In this document: positions 1 to 22,139 of the stretch, piece by piece
Position numbering within the stretch: position 1 is the stretch's first letter
Layout of the letters: each line of letters starts with the position of its first letter
Assembly (NCBI GenBank): GCA_963693365.1
Contig: CAVNZM010000008.1
Span: 3,968,001 to 4,032,000 of the forward strand
Length of the DNA: 64,000 nt
From: Amoebidium appalachense
Taxonomy: Eukaryota > Ichthyosporea
Direction: 5' to 3'
Position numbers and translations under genes: made by a program
Notes under the pieces: model-generated
The model's database searches: none
Told to the model about the DNA's origin: nothing
Seen by the model: the letters and a program-made list of their open reading frames with translations, nothing else

Positions 1-84
1 AAACCTCTTTTAGAATCGTAATTACAACTTTAGCTCCGTCGTATTTATGACCGATAAGATGATATTGTTTAACCCTGCTAGGAG

Positions 85-157
85 CCAATCGATTGTCCGC
101 GACTGTTTCAAGTAGAAACGAGGCGTTCCGTTTCTATTGATTGCCACCAAGTATAAA
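85..157 (+). promoter_or_regulatory. CCAAT/TATA promoter of the membrane-protein gene
   Basis: A CCAAT box lies at 85-89 and a TATAAA box at 152-157, about 65 bp apart. This is the classic order for a polymerase II core promoter, with the start codon at 462. Transcription would begin near 180-190, leaving a 5' UTR of about 275 nt. The assignment is by motif and spacing only. Confidence 0.55.
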
Positions 158-461
158 GGAGCTGCACTTTTCTTCATTCACTCATTTGAAAATCTAAACA
201 TCTCTCTGAACTTTGTTAAAGGCAACTACTACTAACTTTATATGTTCCGCTTTCTGAGTGAAACATCAACACGAAACGGTGCTAGTGAGTGAACTGACAA
301 TTTATTGTGAGATCCCTCATCTTTCAACTTCTGTATACATAGCCATATCATCAAGTAAAAGATTAATACACCTTTTTGTTCCCAATAGCACAATTTACAT
401 AACACACTCGAAGATTTTTCAAGTTCAAGCTCTGTAACTGTTCCAGCAACGAATTATCAAC

Positions 462-1355
462 ATGACGTTCAACAGTTCAAACACCCTCACAGACCCCACT
501 TACACATACGCCTATGACAAGATCTCATGTCTACGTGGTGGCTATTTCGCCCACGTAACTTTCTGCTATTTCATCTTCCTGTCCGGTCTCGCCGCCTTCA
601 CCACACGCCTATTCCCCCGCTTTAAATGGCTTCATGTATGGGCTGGTCGCATGTATATTAACTCTATGCTGTGGGCAACTGGGACTTCTCTCATCATTCA
701 TAACTCCGGTCTTCCCGCAGCTACCCTCATCTCGTTCATCTGGGCTCTGGGTGGCATGTCCGTTGCCTGGTTTCTGATCAACCTCCACCAAATCTTCATG
801 AACAGGCAGGCAGCATGGAACGTGCAAGAGGCTATTAAGCTGCACGGAATGGACAATGGAACCACCCTAGAAGAAATGTTGAATGCCGAAAAGGGGAGAA
901 TTGCTGAGTCGAAGTCGTTCCGCCAGAGGATGATCTCGCTCAAGGCTCTGCACGGGATTATCATGTTTGTGTCGTGGATGAACATTGCTGGGCGCATCTT
1001 TGCCTCCAATCAATCCGGAGACTTCACATGCCACACATACCCAGTGTACAAGCAGATTGACACGCCTGTTTTCCAAGGTGCCGGTAAGCCCTTGACTCTT
1101 GTCCCCTTGAACGATCCCCAGTATGCTGCTAAGCCCTGGGCCAAAACTGGGTTGGTGGGTTGGAGTGTTGCTCTAAGTGTGGGGCCTTTCCTCGCTGCAG
1201 CTCTCGTTGGTGCTGTGTTCTCTTATGTCGCGGCTAGGAGGCAGATGGCAAAGAAAAGGCTTGCAAATGAGATGGGTAGCTTTGCTGATTCTGCGAAGGT
1301 TGGTAGTGATTCGAACCAGCCTGAGAAGGTTCGTGCAATTTCTGACTTGTCCTAA
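462..1355 (+). CDS. Multi-pass membrane protein, DUF2306-like
   Basis: This is an intronless 297-residue reading frame that starts at the first ATG after a TATA promoter and ends with TAA. Hydrophobic segments are visible at roughly residues 30-50, 65-85, 88-108, 160-178 and 232-258, so it is probably an integral membrane protein with four to five helices. The block around residues 57-63 (HVWAGRM) resembles the histidine/arginine motif of DUF2306 membrane proteins, which have no settled function. A hydrophilic, charged stretch (about 115-155) separates the helices and the C-terminal 35 residues are polar, probably cytosolic. No signal peptide is evident. Base composition is even and lacks the repeats of its surroundings, which supports real coding. 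I am confident of the gene and only moderately confident of the family. Confidence 0.8.
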   Translation: MTFNSSNTLTDPTYTYAYDKISCLRGGYFAHVTFCYFIFLSGLAAFTTRLFPRFKWLHVWAGRMYINSMLWATGTSLIIHNSGLPAATLISFIWALGGMSVAWFLINLHQIFMNRQAAWNVQEAIKLHGMDNGTTLEEMLNAEKGRIAESKSFRQRMISLKALHGIIMFVSWMNIAGRIFASNQSGDFTCHTYPVYKQIDTPVFQGAGKPLTLVPLNDPQYAAKPWAKTGLVGWSVALSVGPFLAAALVGAVFSYVAARRQMAKKRLANEMGSFADSAKVGSDSNQPEKVRAISDLS

Positions 1356-1479
1356 GCCCTTTCTGGTAGGTGGTAGCGTGATTACCAAAAAAGAAAAAAA
1401 AAGAAAAAAATGTAGCATTTTTCGTATCATCTCAATTTTATTTTATTTTGCCTCTAATATTTGTTAAGGTACCTTAAGT

Positions 1480-1485
1480 AATAAA
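1480..1485 (+). promoter_or_regulatory. Polyadenylation signal AATAAA
   Basis: AATAAA lies 125 nt after the stop codon of the membrane-protein gene, in AT-rich sequence. It is the most likely 3' processing signal. Confidence 0.55.
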
Positions 1486-1837
1486 TGTTGACTTTGCTAT
1501 AGTGGGTACCAATAGACGTACCGGATAAGAAGTAGCATACGGCTGCTCTCTCTTTATTTCTAAAAAAAAAAATAGCCTAGCTGGCATTAACATTTAGCTT
1601 CACTCCTGATATGGGGGTACTCCTATAAGTCCTTGTGAATGCACCCCTCGTACGCCATGTATAGATTATATTATGATGCTGTATCCTCGAGAGTAAGGAT
1701 ACGGAATATGATTAGATTATTGACTGAGTTTCAAATTAATAAAGCTAAGAGCAACACTGTATGTTGCTTTTTTGCCTTGACAGCATGATTTATACATTCG
1801 CGCGCACATGTACAACCTGACACATGAACTACATACA

Positions 1838-1838
1838 T

Positions 1839-1893
<55 letters not shown>

Positions 1894-2107
1894 CACACTC
1901 ACACTCACACACACTCACAAACAAGCACACATACACCCTCTGATTGTGTGAGATGGACACCCGGTACACCAATTTGCTCTTTTTTTTTTGCATCACGTCT
2001 TGTTGTTTCTCTTGCCATCAACAAAAAAGTGTCCAAGCATCCATCTATGATAGATATGGCGACCAACACACACAAACACACACACAACCAACACACACAT
2101 ACACTGT

Positions 2108-2156
<49 letters not shown>

Positions 2157-2291
2157 CACGTGACAACCACCACACACACACACACACACAACACACACAC
2201 GTGCACACACACACACATACACGCTGGTACTAATAAACCTGCACCACCCAAAACCTCTTGCTACGAACTGCGCACAAAATTAATACGCAAA

Positions 2292-2367
<76 letters not shown>
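1838..2367. repeat. (CA)n microsatellite block
   Basis: Several long CA runs (about 1839-1886, 2111-2154 and 2293-2367) are interrupted by short unique sequence. Open frames here read as poly(His-Thr) or poly(Val-Cys) and are repeat artefacts. Confidence 0.95.
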
Positions 2368-2368
<1 letters not shown>

Positions 2369-2462
2369 CTCTCTCTCTCTCTCTCTCTCTCCCCCCCTTC
2401 TCTCTCGGATGTTTCTCTCTTTCTCCCCCTTGTGTGTGTGTGTGAGTACGTGTGATCTCACC

Positions 2463-3901
<1,439 letters not shown>

Positions 3902-4070
3902 CACACCCGCCCCTTCTCCCCTCCCCCCACCCCACCTTCATTCACACAACTTTGCCCAGCACAGCAGATTTCTCTTCTGCACCCGTGGCAGTTGGACGTC
4001 ACACACCTGCACACAGACACAGACACAGTCACAGTCACAGTCACAGACACGGACACGGACACGGACACAC
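3902..4070. repeat. Displaced copy of a PRPF38A intron-5 segment
   Basis: This segment is nearly identical to 13692-13857, inside PRPF38A intron 5, including the flanking C-rich and CA-rich sequence. On the minus strand 3945-4006 encodes a fragment (VCDVQLPRVQKR) that matches the end of PRPF38A exon 5 (VCDIQLPRLQKR). It lies 4.5 kb beyond the PRPF38A stop codon, so it is a segmental duplicate and not a working exon. Confidence 0.85.
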
Positions 4071-4502
4071 ACACACACACACATACATACACACACACAC
4101 ACATACACACACACACACACATCACTTGGTTGTGTTCACATGACGACACATTCAATTACATCAAACATGACGTATTCTTCTGCACGCACGCCAGCCACCC
4201 ACCTTGACACATGTATTCTCTCTATCCTCCCCCCCCCCTCTTCCCCCACCCCCAAGTGTAGCCAACCACCGTGGCACCATGCCTCTCACTCCAAAACGAA
4301 GAGCAGTGTCACAAAATTCTCACATTTTATTGCGGATCATAGCATAAGATACTCCAAAGTTGAATTTGTTCTAAGTTATCCATGCCACTGGCAGCCTTCA
4401 AGTTTTGTAATTCACAATAATTTTTTATGTACATACTCGAACCCCCCCCCCCCCCCCCCCCCTCCCCTTCTCCCTAGGCCCCTGCCCCAGCACCGGAGGG
4501 GC

Positions 4503-4537
<35 letters not shown>

Positions 4538-4824
4538 ACCGCAACTTGCAATCGCCCTGTGGCTAGAGTACGATGAGGAAAAGAGGAGGAGGAGGAGGAG
4601 GAGGAGGAGGAGGAGGGGGAAAGAGGGGGGGGGGGGGGGGGGGGGAGAGAGAGAGGATACGACAAAATCACGTCTAGATCTAGCCAGCTTTTATGGTGAG
4701 AGGGTGCGGTACTGTGTATTCACCATCCATGCGACCACACCCTGGTTAGTCCCCTGTGTGTGCGCCTATACATATGTTTGCATTAATAAGGTCTAGTGTC
4801 TAAGCAATCCCTCGATGTTCCTCT
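4071..4824. other. Spacer with homopolymers
   Basis: CA repeats (4071-4120), unique AT-rich sequence (4260-4440), poly-C (4442-4462), poly-A (4504-4537), a GGA repeat (4584-4617) and poly-G (4625-4645). I see no gene. Confidence 0.6.
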
Positions 4825-6321
4825 TTAGGTGCAGTCAGAGAGCTTCTCCCCCGTGTGTGCGCATATGCCTAAAAAGAGCACCACTTTGAGTAAACTTCTT
4901 GGTGCAGCAGGGTGTTCACACTTGTACGGCTTCTCTCCGGTGTGTGTGCGCATATGCTCCGTAAGTGTTGATTTCCGTGCAAACCGTTTGGTGCAACCAG
5001 CATGGGTGCAAGTGTGTGGCTGCTCCCCTGTGTGTGTGCACATATGCGTATCAAGAGTACCTTTTTGGGTAAACGTCTTTGAGCAGCCGGGGTGTTTACA
5101 TGTGTACGGCCTCTCTCCTGTGTGTGTACGCATGTGCACCACATGGTTACTTTTGTCGGCAAACCTCTTTGAGCAGTCCGAAATTCACACTTGTACGGCC
5201 TCTCTCCCGTGTGTGTGCGTCCATGTGTGTGTATGCATGTGCACCAAATGGCTAGTGTTCTTAACAAACGTCTTTGAGCAGCCGGGGTGTTTATATGTGT
5301 ACGGCCTCTCTCCTGTGTGTGTACGCATATGCACCACATGGTTACTTCTGTCGGCAAACCTCTTTAAGCAGCCCGGAAATTCACACGTGTACGGCTTCTC
5401 TCCCGTGTGTGTGCGTACATGTTGGCTCAGTTTGCCCCTAGTGGCAAAGGTAGCCCCACAACCGGGGTCGGGGCACGAATAAGGCCTCTCCCCTGTGTGT
5501 GCGCAGGTGCACTGTTATGGGGTCATGTCGTGCAAAAGACCAGCTGCAACCATTATATGGGCACTTGAATTTTATCTCCTTCGTGTGTGTATGGATGTGC
5601 CTTTGTTGTGCGCCTATTTGGCTAAACCGTTCACCGCAACCCTCGTGTTCACAAACATGGGGCCTCTCTCCTGTGTGTGTGCGAAAATGGAGTCTCAGCT
5701 GAACCCTTTGCACGAAACTTGCACCACACCCAGGCTCAGAACACACATATGGCCTTTCTCCCGTATGGGTTCGAATGTGAGCGAGCAGGTTGCTGCGATT
5801 GTTAGAGGTGTATTCGCAGTACTTGCACACCAGATTGCTCCGTGCCTTTTCCCCCCTGTCCACATACATCACCTCCCTTCCCTCTTCATCTTCGTCGCTT
5901 TCTCGCTTAGCCCGATTTTCGTCTGTTTCGTTCGCACGTGTCCTCCGCGTGCTTGTTTTCCCTACCGTCGTCACTCCCTTCGTCCCAGAGTTTCATCCTC
6001 ATCCTCTCCTGCGTGTGTTTTTCCCTTTCTGCTTTGTGTTGGTTCTGTGGCCGGTGGCTGTTTATTTGCTGTGTCGTGTCGTGGTATGCCCAGGCGGCGG
6101 CTGAGTGGCTCCTCAGCCGGCCGCTTGCCGCTCGAAAGCACTGCCTCTCTGTCATCCGTGTGCAGCCCCGCCTCCTCCTTTACCCCCGCCTCTTCCTCCA
6201 CCCCCGCCTCCTCCTCCAACCCCACCTCTTCCTCCACCCCCGCCTCTTCCGTCACCCCCGCCTCTTCCTTCACCATCACCTCATCCCTCGCCCGGGGCCG
6301 TGCCTGCCCGCTGCACGTCAC
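4825..6321 (-). pseudogene. C2H2 zinc-finger (TFIIIA-like) gene, frameshifted
   Basis: On the minus strand about eleven C2H2 fingers can be followed in tandem, joined by TGE[RK]P linkers. The first four, in frame at 5438-5974, are intact. The remaining fingers continue in other frames: a 2-nt loss in the CA-rich linker near 5492-5500, an extra linker near 5205-5235, a 1-nt loss in finger 8 near 5176-5182, and another loss near 4903-4915 in the last finger. Finger 7 has also lost its first cysteine (Tyr instead). Upstream (about 6165-6300) an acidic frame repeats EEAG-type units and would reach the fingers only across one more frameshift at about 5975. Such proteins bind DNA in the nucleus. 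The breaks suggest a decaying gene, though assembly slippage in CA runs could explain some. No introns are needed to explain the layout. Confidence 0.75.
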
Positions 6322-6473
6322 CTACCTTGTTCGGGTAGTTGGGGGAGTCATCTTTAATTTTTGGGTCGGGCAACAATAGATGGCGTGTCAAGGGTGTGGA
6401 GAAAAAACCAAAACAGACGACAGTTTTTTTTTGGCGCTAGTCTAAAGACTCTAAACTCTAGAGCTTGATTGAC

Positions 6474-6507
6474 TTCGATTCCTGCATTGAGAAATGCAGG
6501 AATCGAA
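6474..6507. other. Perfect 15-bp inverted repeat (hairpin)
   Basis: Arms 6474-6488 and 6493-6507 are exact reverse complements separated by a GAGA loop. The hairpin sits in unique sequence about 150 bp upstream of the zinc-finger coding region, next to a CRE palindrome at 6515-6522. Confidence 0.9.
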
Positions 6508-6514
6508 CTCTTGG

Positions 6515-6522
6515 TGACGTCA
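6515..6522. promoter_or_regulatory. CRE palindrome TGACGTCA
   Basis: A full CREB/ATF consensus palindrome upstream of the minus-strand zinc-finger gene. It may belong to that gene's promoter; no TATA box is apparent beside it. Confidence 0.45.
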
Positions 6523-6700
6523 TCGCTAGGGTCTAAAACCTCGGGTGTACAGGCAGTTTTTGGAAATTAATTAGGGGGAAACGGGGAGGAGGAAAGAGGA
6601 CTGTGGACGTTAGAGGGAAGTGCCTCCGTTGGGGCATATGCACACACACACACACACTCAGTGTCGCATATGCGCACGAGCACACATACGTGCACACACA

Positions 6701-6731
<31 letters not shown>

Positions 6732-7242
6732 GCACACACACACACACTGTCACACACGTGTGTACACACGTGGCACCGGGCTGGGCGGGAGGGGGGGGGG
6801 GGGGGGGGGGGGGGGGAGGGGGGGGGGGGGGAGGGGGGATAGTGCCGTGAGCATGCATAAGCCCAAGCGCGCGGATGACTGTATACGTTTTATACATGTG
6901 CACGTGCGCACTCATCTCTGTCGACCGTACATACGTATACCTTAGGCACCTCTCTGAAGGTTTCTAAAAATCCTTAACGGGCCATTTCCGGGAATTCCTT
7001 AGCGATTAAACCTCAGACATCTGCAGGCGCTGAGCAGTGTCTGATTAAGCACGCCGTGGCGCGCGCGGTGCCTGTGTGTCTGTACACGTGTGTGCTTGTG
7101 TGCTTGTGTGTGTGTGTGTGTGTGTGTGCGTGTGTGTGTGAGTGTGTGGCACACCAACACATGTACACGTGCACACCGTGACACATGGTATGCGCGCGTG
7201 CGCGAACACCCCCCCCTCCCCTCGCACGCACGCACGCACACA

Positions 7243-7282
<40 letters not shown>

Positions 7283-7597
7283 TGCACGCACGCACACGCA
7301 CGCACGCACGCACGCACACGCACACGCACAGCGCGTAGCATTATTATAAAGAAGCACCGCACAGTTAACAACAAATAATGTTTTAGACATAACTATATGG
7401 CTGACACGCTCAACCGTTAGCACAGTATGCGTAAACACGGAGAGGATGAGCCTCACCACATGTACATACCGTCACCATCTTCATACTTTTACTTTTATTT
7501 CTTTTCATAACTTCAGAGACATCGAAGTACATATTCACGTACAGTATTTTTTCAAATGGGTGCACCATCGCACGAAATAGTCGAGTCGAGTCACCAT

Positions 7598-7600
<3 letters not shown>
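6523..7600. other. Spacer with CA, CG and CACG microsatellites
   Basis: (CA)n and (CG)n at 6690-6746, poly-G at 6790-6838, (GT)n at 7090-7140 and a (CACG)n block at about 7224-7330. The unique stretches 6840-7070 and 7330-7590 hold no convincing reading frame. Confidence 0.6.
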
Positions 7601-7635
<35 letters not shown>

Positions 7636-7685
7636 AAGTTCATTTCATTTAGAAAGTAACACATCATGAAATTCATGGCTCCCCC

Positions 7686-7728
<43 letters not shown>

Positions 7729-7945
7729 GCCCCCCCAGGACCAAAAAGAAAAACCCACTCCACCCATTCAGAACCCTCCGGTTGAATCCCCAAAGGACGG
7801 CTCCATGCAACCGTTGAAAATCAGAAGTAATGGCAGGGTAGTGGGGAGATAGAATAACACTACACCTGAAATTTCAAATTCGAAGCAGGAACATAATCAC
7901 TGCACCTGATTTTTCGATGGCGTTTTACCCACCCTCCCCCCCCCT

Positions 7946-7976
<31 letters not shown>

Positions 7977-8038
7977 AAAACAACAACAACAACCCCCCCC
8001 CCCCCCCCCAAAAAAAAAAAAAAAAAAAAAAACAACCA

Positions 8039-8069
<31 letters not shown>

Positions 8070-8089
8070 AAAAAAAAAAAAAAACAACC

Positions 8090-8132
<43 letters not shown>

Positions 8133-8182
8133 AAAAAAAAAAAAAACAACCACCACCACCACCACCACCACCACCACCACCC
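7601..8182. repeat. Composite poly-C/poly-A array
   Basis: Poly-C at 7601-7633 and 7689-7726 is followed by an array at 7941-8182. In the array a C-run, an A-run and a CAACMAC-type spacer alternate four times with growing C-run length, ending in (CAC)n. It lies 3' of PRPF38A, so the coding strand carries poly-G/poly-T. Confidence 0.9.
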
Positions 8183-8606
8183 ACACCCACACCCACCCGT
8201 ACACAACGCCAATTTAGAAGGACTACTAGAATTTTGAAAGGAAATCACAAGCAAGCTTGTGGTCATCTCTCAGCAAACTTACGCATGAGATAAACTGTAA
8301 AATGTATGTCTTCCATGCTAACAGAACAACGTGAAGGATCACTTTTGCCAGTGAGCAAAAATAAATCAAGCCAAGTACAAAGGGATCGACGTTAAGTGAA
8401 AGATAAAGGAAAGGAACACAGCAAACAAGAAAGGGTGAGATTAGCATGGAAGGGAAGAGAAGGGCAACAACAACAACAACAAAAAAAAAAAAAAAAAAAA
8501 AAAAAAAAGCGTAACAGGAAACAGGGGACGGAAAGGGGGGCAGCACAATAACTCAAAAGCTTTGTATCCTTGTTTTTCGAGCAAGGTACTTGTGTCGAAG
8601 GTGCTC

Positions 8607-19883
<11,277 letters not shown>

Positions 19884-20421
19884 CTCCGTCTGCTCTCAAT
19901 TCGCTGCCCTATACCTATATATAAGTATATGTGAACACACCTAACGAAAGCTCACAACCCACCTACAAAACATCTGAAAAAATAACGTATAACCACACAC
20001 ACAGCTGACACTTTTTTCGGATTTTTTGCGGCGAGACTTTTCCTGAGGCTACGGATTCACAGGGTTATGAATCCACTTTCAAGTTTCTAGCCCTTTGCTT
20101 GCGCAAGAATTATCAAGCTGGTAATCTATCGTCCAATCACCTGTGCGATCCTAAAAAGAGCCAATCAGTGATGGGTGCGTCGTCATACGTCACTGGACAC
20201 ACACAAGTGCACGGCACGGACGGCATGTGCACACGTGTTTCAGCTGCAGTGTCGTTTCAACTGAATAATTCTCATGTTTATAAAGTTTACGATTGGAATA
20301 CATACCCCACTTTACTCCAGGCCGGGAACTAGCACTTTTGAAAACCTTATGTTTAACGTAAATTGCTACATATTGGTGCTATCTAGTTTTTTCTGATCGT
20401 CCGTCTACCCGAGGTTTGCTG
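19884..20421. promoter_or_regulatory. Divergent promoter between PRPF38A and the Sua5 gene
   Basis: The start codons are 538 bp apart, head to head. The region has CCAAT boxes at 20133-20137 and 20161-20165, a TACGTCA half-CRE at 20186-20192 and a TATATATAA-like stretch near 19917-19925. A shared promoter is likely by position; which motif serves which gene is not shown. Confidence 0.6.
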
Positions 20422-21771
20422 ATGGTTTCGCTGCACTTTTCAAAACGGATGGCGGTGCATATTAGGCCGCACGCATCCATCTTCTTAAAGCACGCCAAAT
20501 TCCTGTCTACATTCGCCAGCATGGGTGAACAGCGTGTTCCTCTCCCCACAGGGCCATCTGCACACACAACATCGTTCTCGCCCTCACCCTCACTCTTCCC
20601 CACACCAAAAAACACACAAATCCTCTCCATTCCATCTGAAACACTTCACTTCGACAGCACCAACCCGTGGTGGGAGATTGAAGATGCTTCATTTCGCTGT
20701 TTGACCGTTTCGACCAAGGAGAGCTTACACGCCTTAAACGAAGCCACACGCTTTTTAGTTAAAGAAGATGCCCCTGTAGCTGTACCTACTGAAACGGTAT
20801 ACGGACTTTCCGCAAACGCGCTCTCCGCAACCGCCGTCAAGAAAATATACGCTGCAAAAGAGCGACCAGGGGACAACCCTCTCATCGTCCACATAGCATC
20901 TCTAGCCATGTTAAAGAAGCTCGTTACTCACATTCCGGACAACTACTGGCCGCTGTTAAAGAAACACTGGCCCGGCCCACTAACTGTTCTTCTACCCGTC
21001 AATCCGGATATTGTTCCTGTGGAGGTTACGTGCGGACTGCCTACAGTTGCCGTTAGATTTCCTTCCCATCCGGTCATGCGCGCACTCATTTTACACTCGG
21101 ATTGCCCCCTTGCGGCACCATCTGCAAACAGGAGCGGGCGCCCATCACCCACTCTAGCATCACATGTTTTCAACGATCTAAATGGGAGAATTCCGTTAAT
21201 TTTGGACTGCCACACACCGTGTGAGGTAGGGCTGGAAAGCACGGTTGTGGACGGGATCATGAACCCACCGTGTGTCCTACGGCCAGGAGGGGTCACGGTG
21301 GAGCAGTTGAGGCACGTTGCTGGGTTTGAAAACATTCGGGTTTACCAAAAGGATTTCACGGATAAATCACTGGAGGAAGTTCCTACCACTCCAGGTATGA
21401 AGTACCGACACTATTCACCCACGGCACAAGTAGTTTTGTTTGACGGAGGTAATCCGGAGCAGAAAGTAAGGAACATGCACGAATGGTTACAACAGAGACA
21501 AGACGAACTTACAGATGTGAATGTGTGCATGTTGCGCCGGGGGAAAATGAGCGATTCTAGAGAGAGCAAGGGAAACGATGGTGTTCTGGTGAGGTGGATG
21601 GGTGAGACGGATGAGGAGGTAGGGCATCAGTTGTTTGCAGCGTTGAGGGAGATGGATGAAAGGAAGGTGGACGTGGTGTTGGTGGAGGGGGTGGGGGATC
21701 GCGGCGCGGGGCTGGCGGTGATGAACAGGCTGAGGAAGGCGGCTAGTTCGGTGGTGTACGTGGATAACTAA
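20422..21771 (+). CDS. SUA5: Threonylcarbamoyl-AMP synthase, Sua5/YrdC type
   Basis: Sua5 uses ATP, bicarbonate and threonine to make threonylcarbamoyl-AMP, the first step of t6A formation on ANN-decoding tRNAs. The single-exon frame encodes 449 residues. The YrdC domain spans about residues 102-290 with PTETVYGL at 122-129, the KERPGDNPL substrate loop just after, and an SANRSGRPSP motif. The C-terminal Sua5 domain (about 325-449) follows the linker TTPGMKYRHYSP, so this is the long two-domain form (yeast Sua5 is about 426 residues), not the short YRDC form. The first 33 residues are basic and hydroxylated and look like a mitochondrial presequence; Met34 (20521) could start a cytosolic form. 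The gene has no intron, unlike its neighbours. Identification is secure. Confidence 0.95.
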   Translation: MVSLHFSKRMAVHIRPHASIFLKHAKFLSTFASMGEQRVPLPTGPSAHTTSFSPSPSLFPTPKNTQILSIPSETLHFDSTNPWWEIEDASFRCLTVSTKESLHALNEATRFLVKEDAPVAVPTETVYGLSANALSATAVKKIYAAKERPGDNPLIVHIASLAMLKKLVTHIPDNYWPLLKKHWPGPLTVLLPVNPDIVPVEVTCGLPTVAVRFPSHPVMRALILHSDCPLAAPSANRSGRPSPTLASHVFNDLNGRIPLILDCHTPCEVGLESTVVDGIMNPPCVLRPGGVTVEQLRHVAGFENIRVYQKDFTDKSLEEVPTTPGMKYRHYSPTAQVVLFDGGNPEQKVRNMHEWLQQRQDELTDVNVCMLRRGKMSDSRESKGNDGVLVRWMGETDEEVGHQLFAALREMDERKVDVVLVEGVGDRGAGLAVMNRLRKAASSVVYVDN

Positions 21772-21913
21772 GGTGGTGTGGGGCTGTGTGTACTGTTGGT
21801 GCGTGATTGAAGGAGCTGTGATCGTGGCGAGGGGTACGCACGTAGTGGGGTTGTACGGAATATGTAGACTAAAAAGTATATAATACACATGATCTTTAAA
21901 TTAGCAATAAGCA

Positions 21914-22133
21914 AATAAATGGATCCGATGATGTAAATAATATGTGCATGCTTTCTCTTTGAGATAATGGTGTGAAAGCAGGCCAGCTATTCCCCCTCTT
22001 TTTTTTTCCATATGGTTTTTTTGAATGAAGAGTATAGTTATTGCCGAACAACCTGTATGGTCAATAAACCATCTTTTGAATGCTACATAGGTTGAGCTTA
22101 TCAACTGAATCATGTATCACTGAATGCAATAAA
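21914..22133 (+). promoter_or_regulatory. Candidate poly(A) signals after the Sua5 gene
   Basis: AATAAA occurs at 21914-21919 and 22128-22133 in AT-rich sequence 143-357 nt after the stop. Either could end the transcript. Confidence 0.45.
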
Positions 22134-22139
22134 GCTTAT

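Noticed and set aside
7224-7330. Regular CACG units resembling a CRISPR array or telomere-like repeat
   Set aside because: A simple 4-bp microsatellite without spacers, in eukaryotic DNA.
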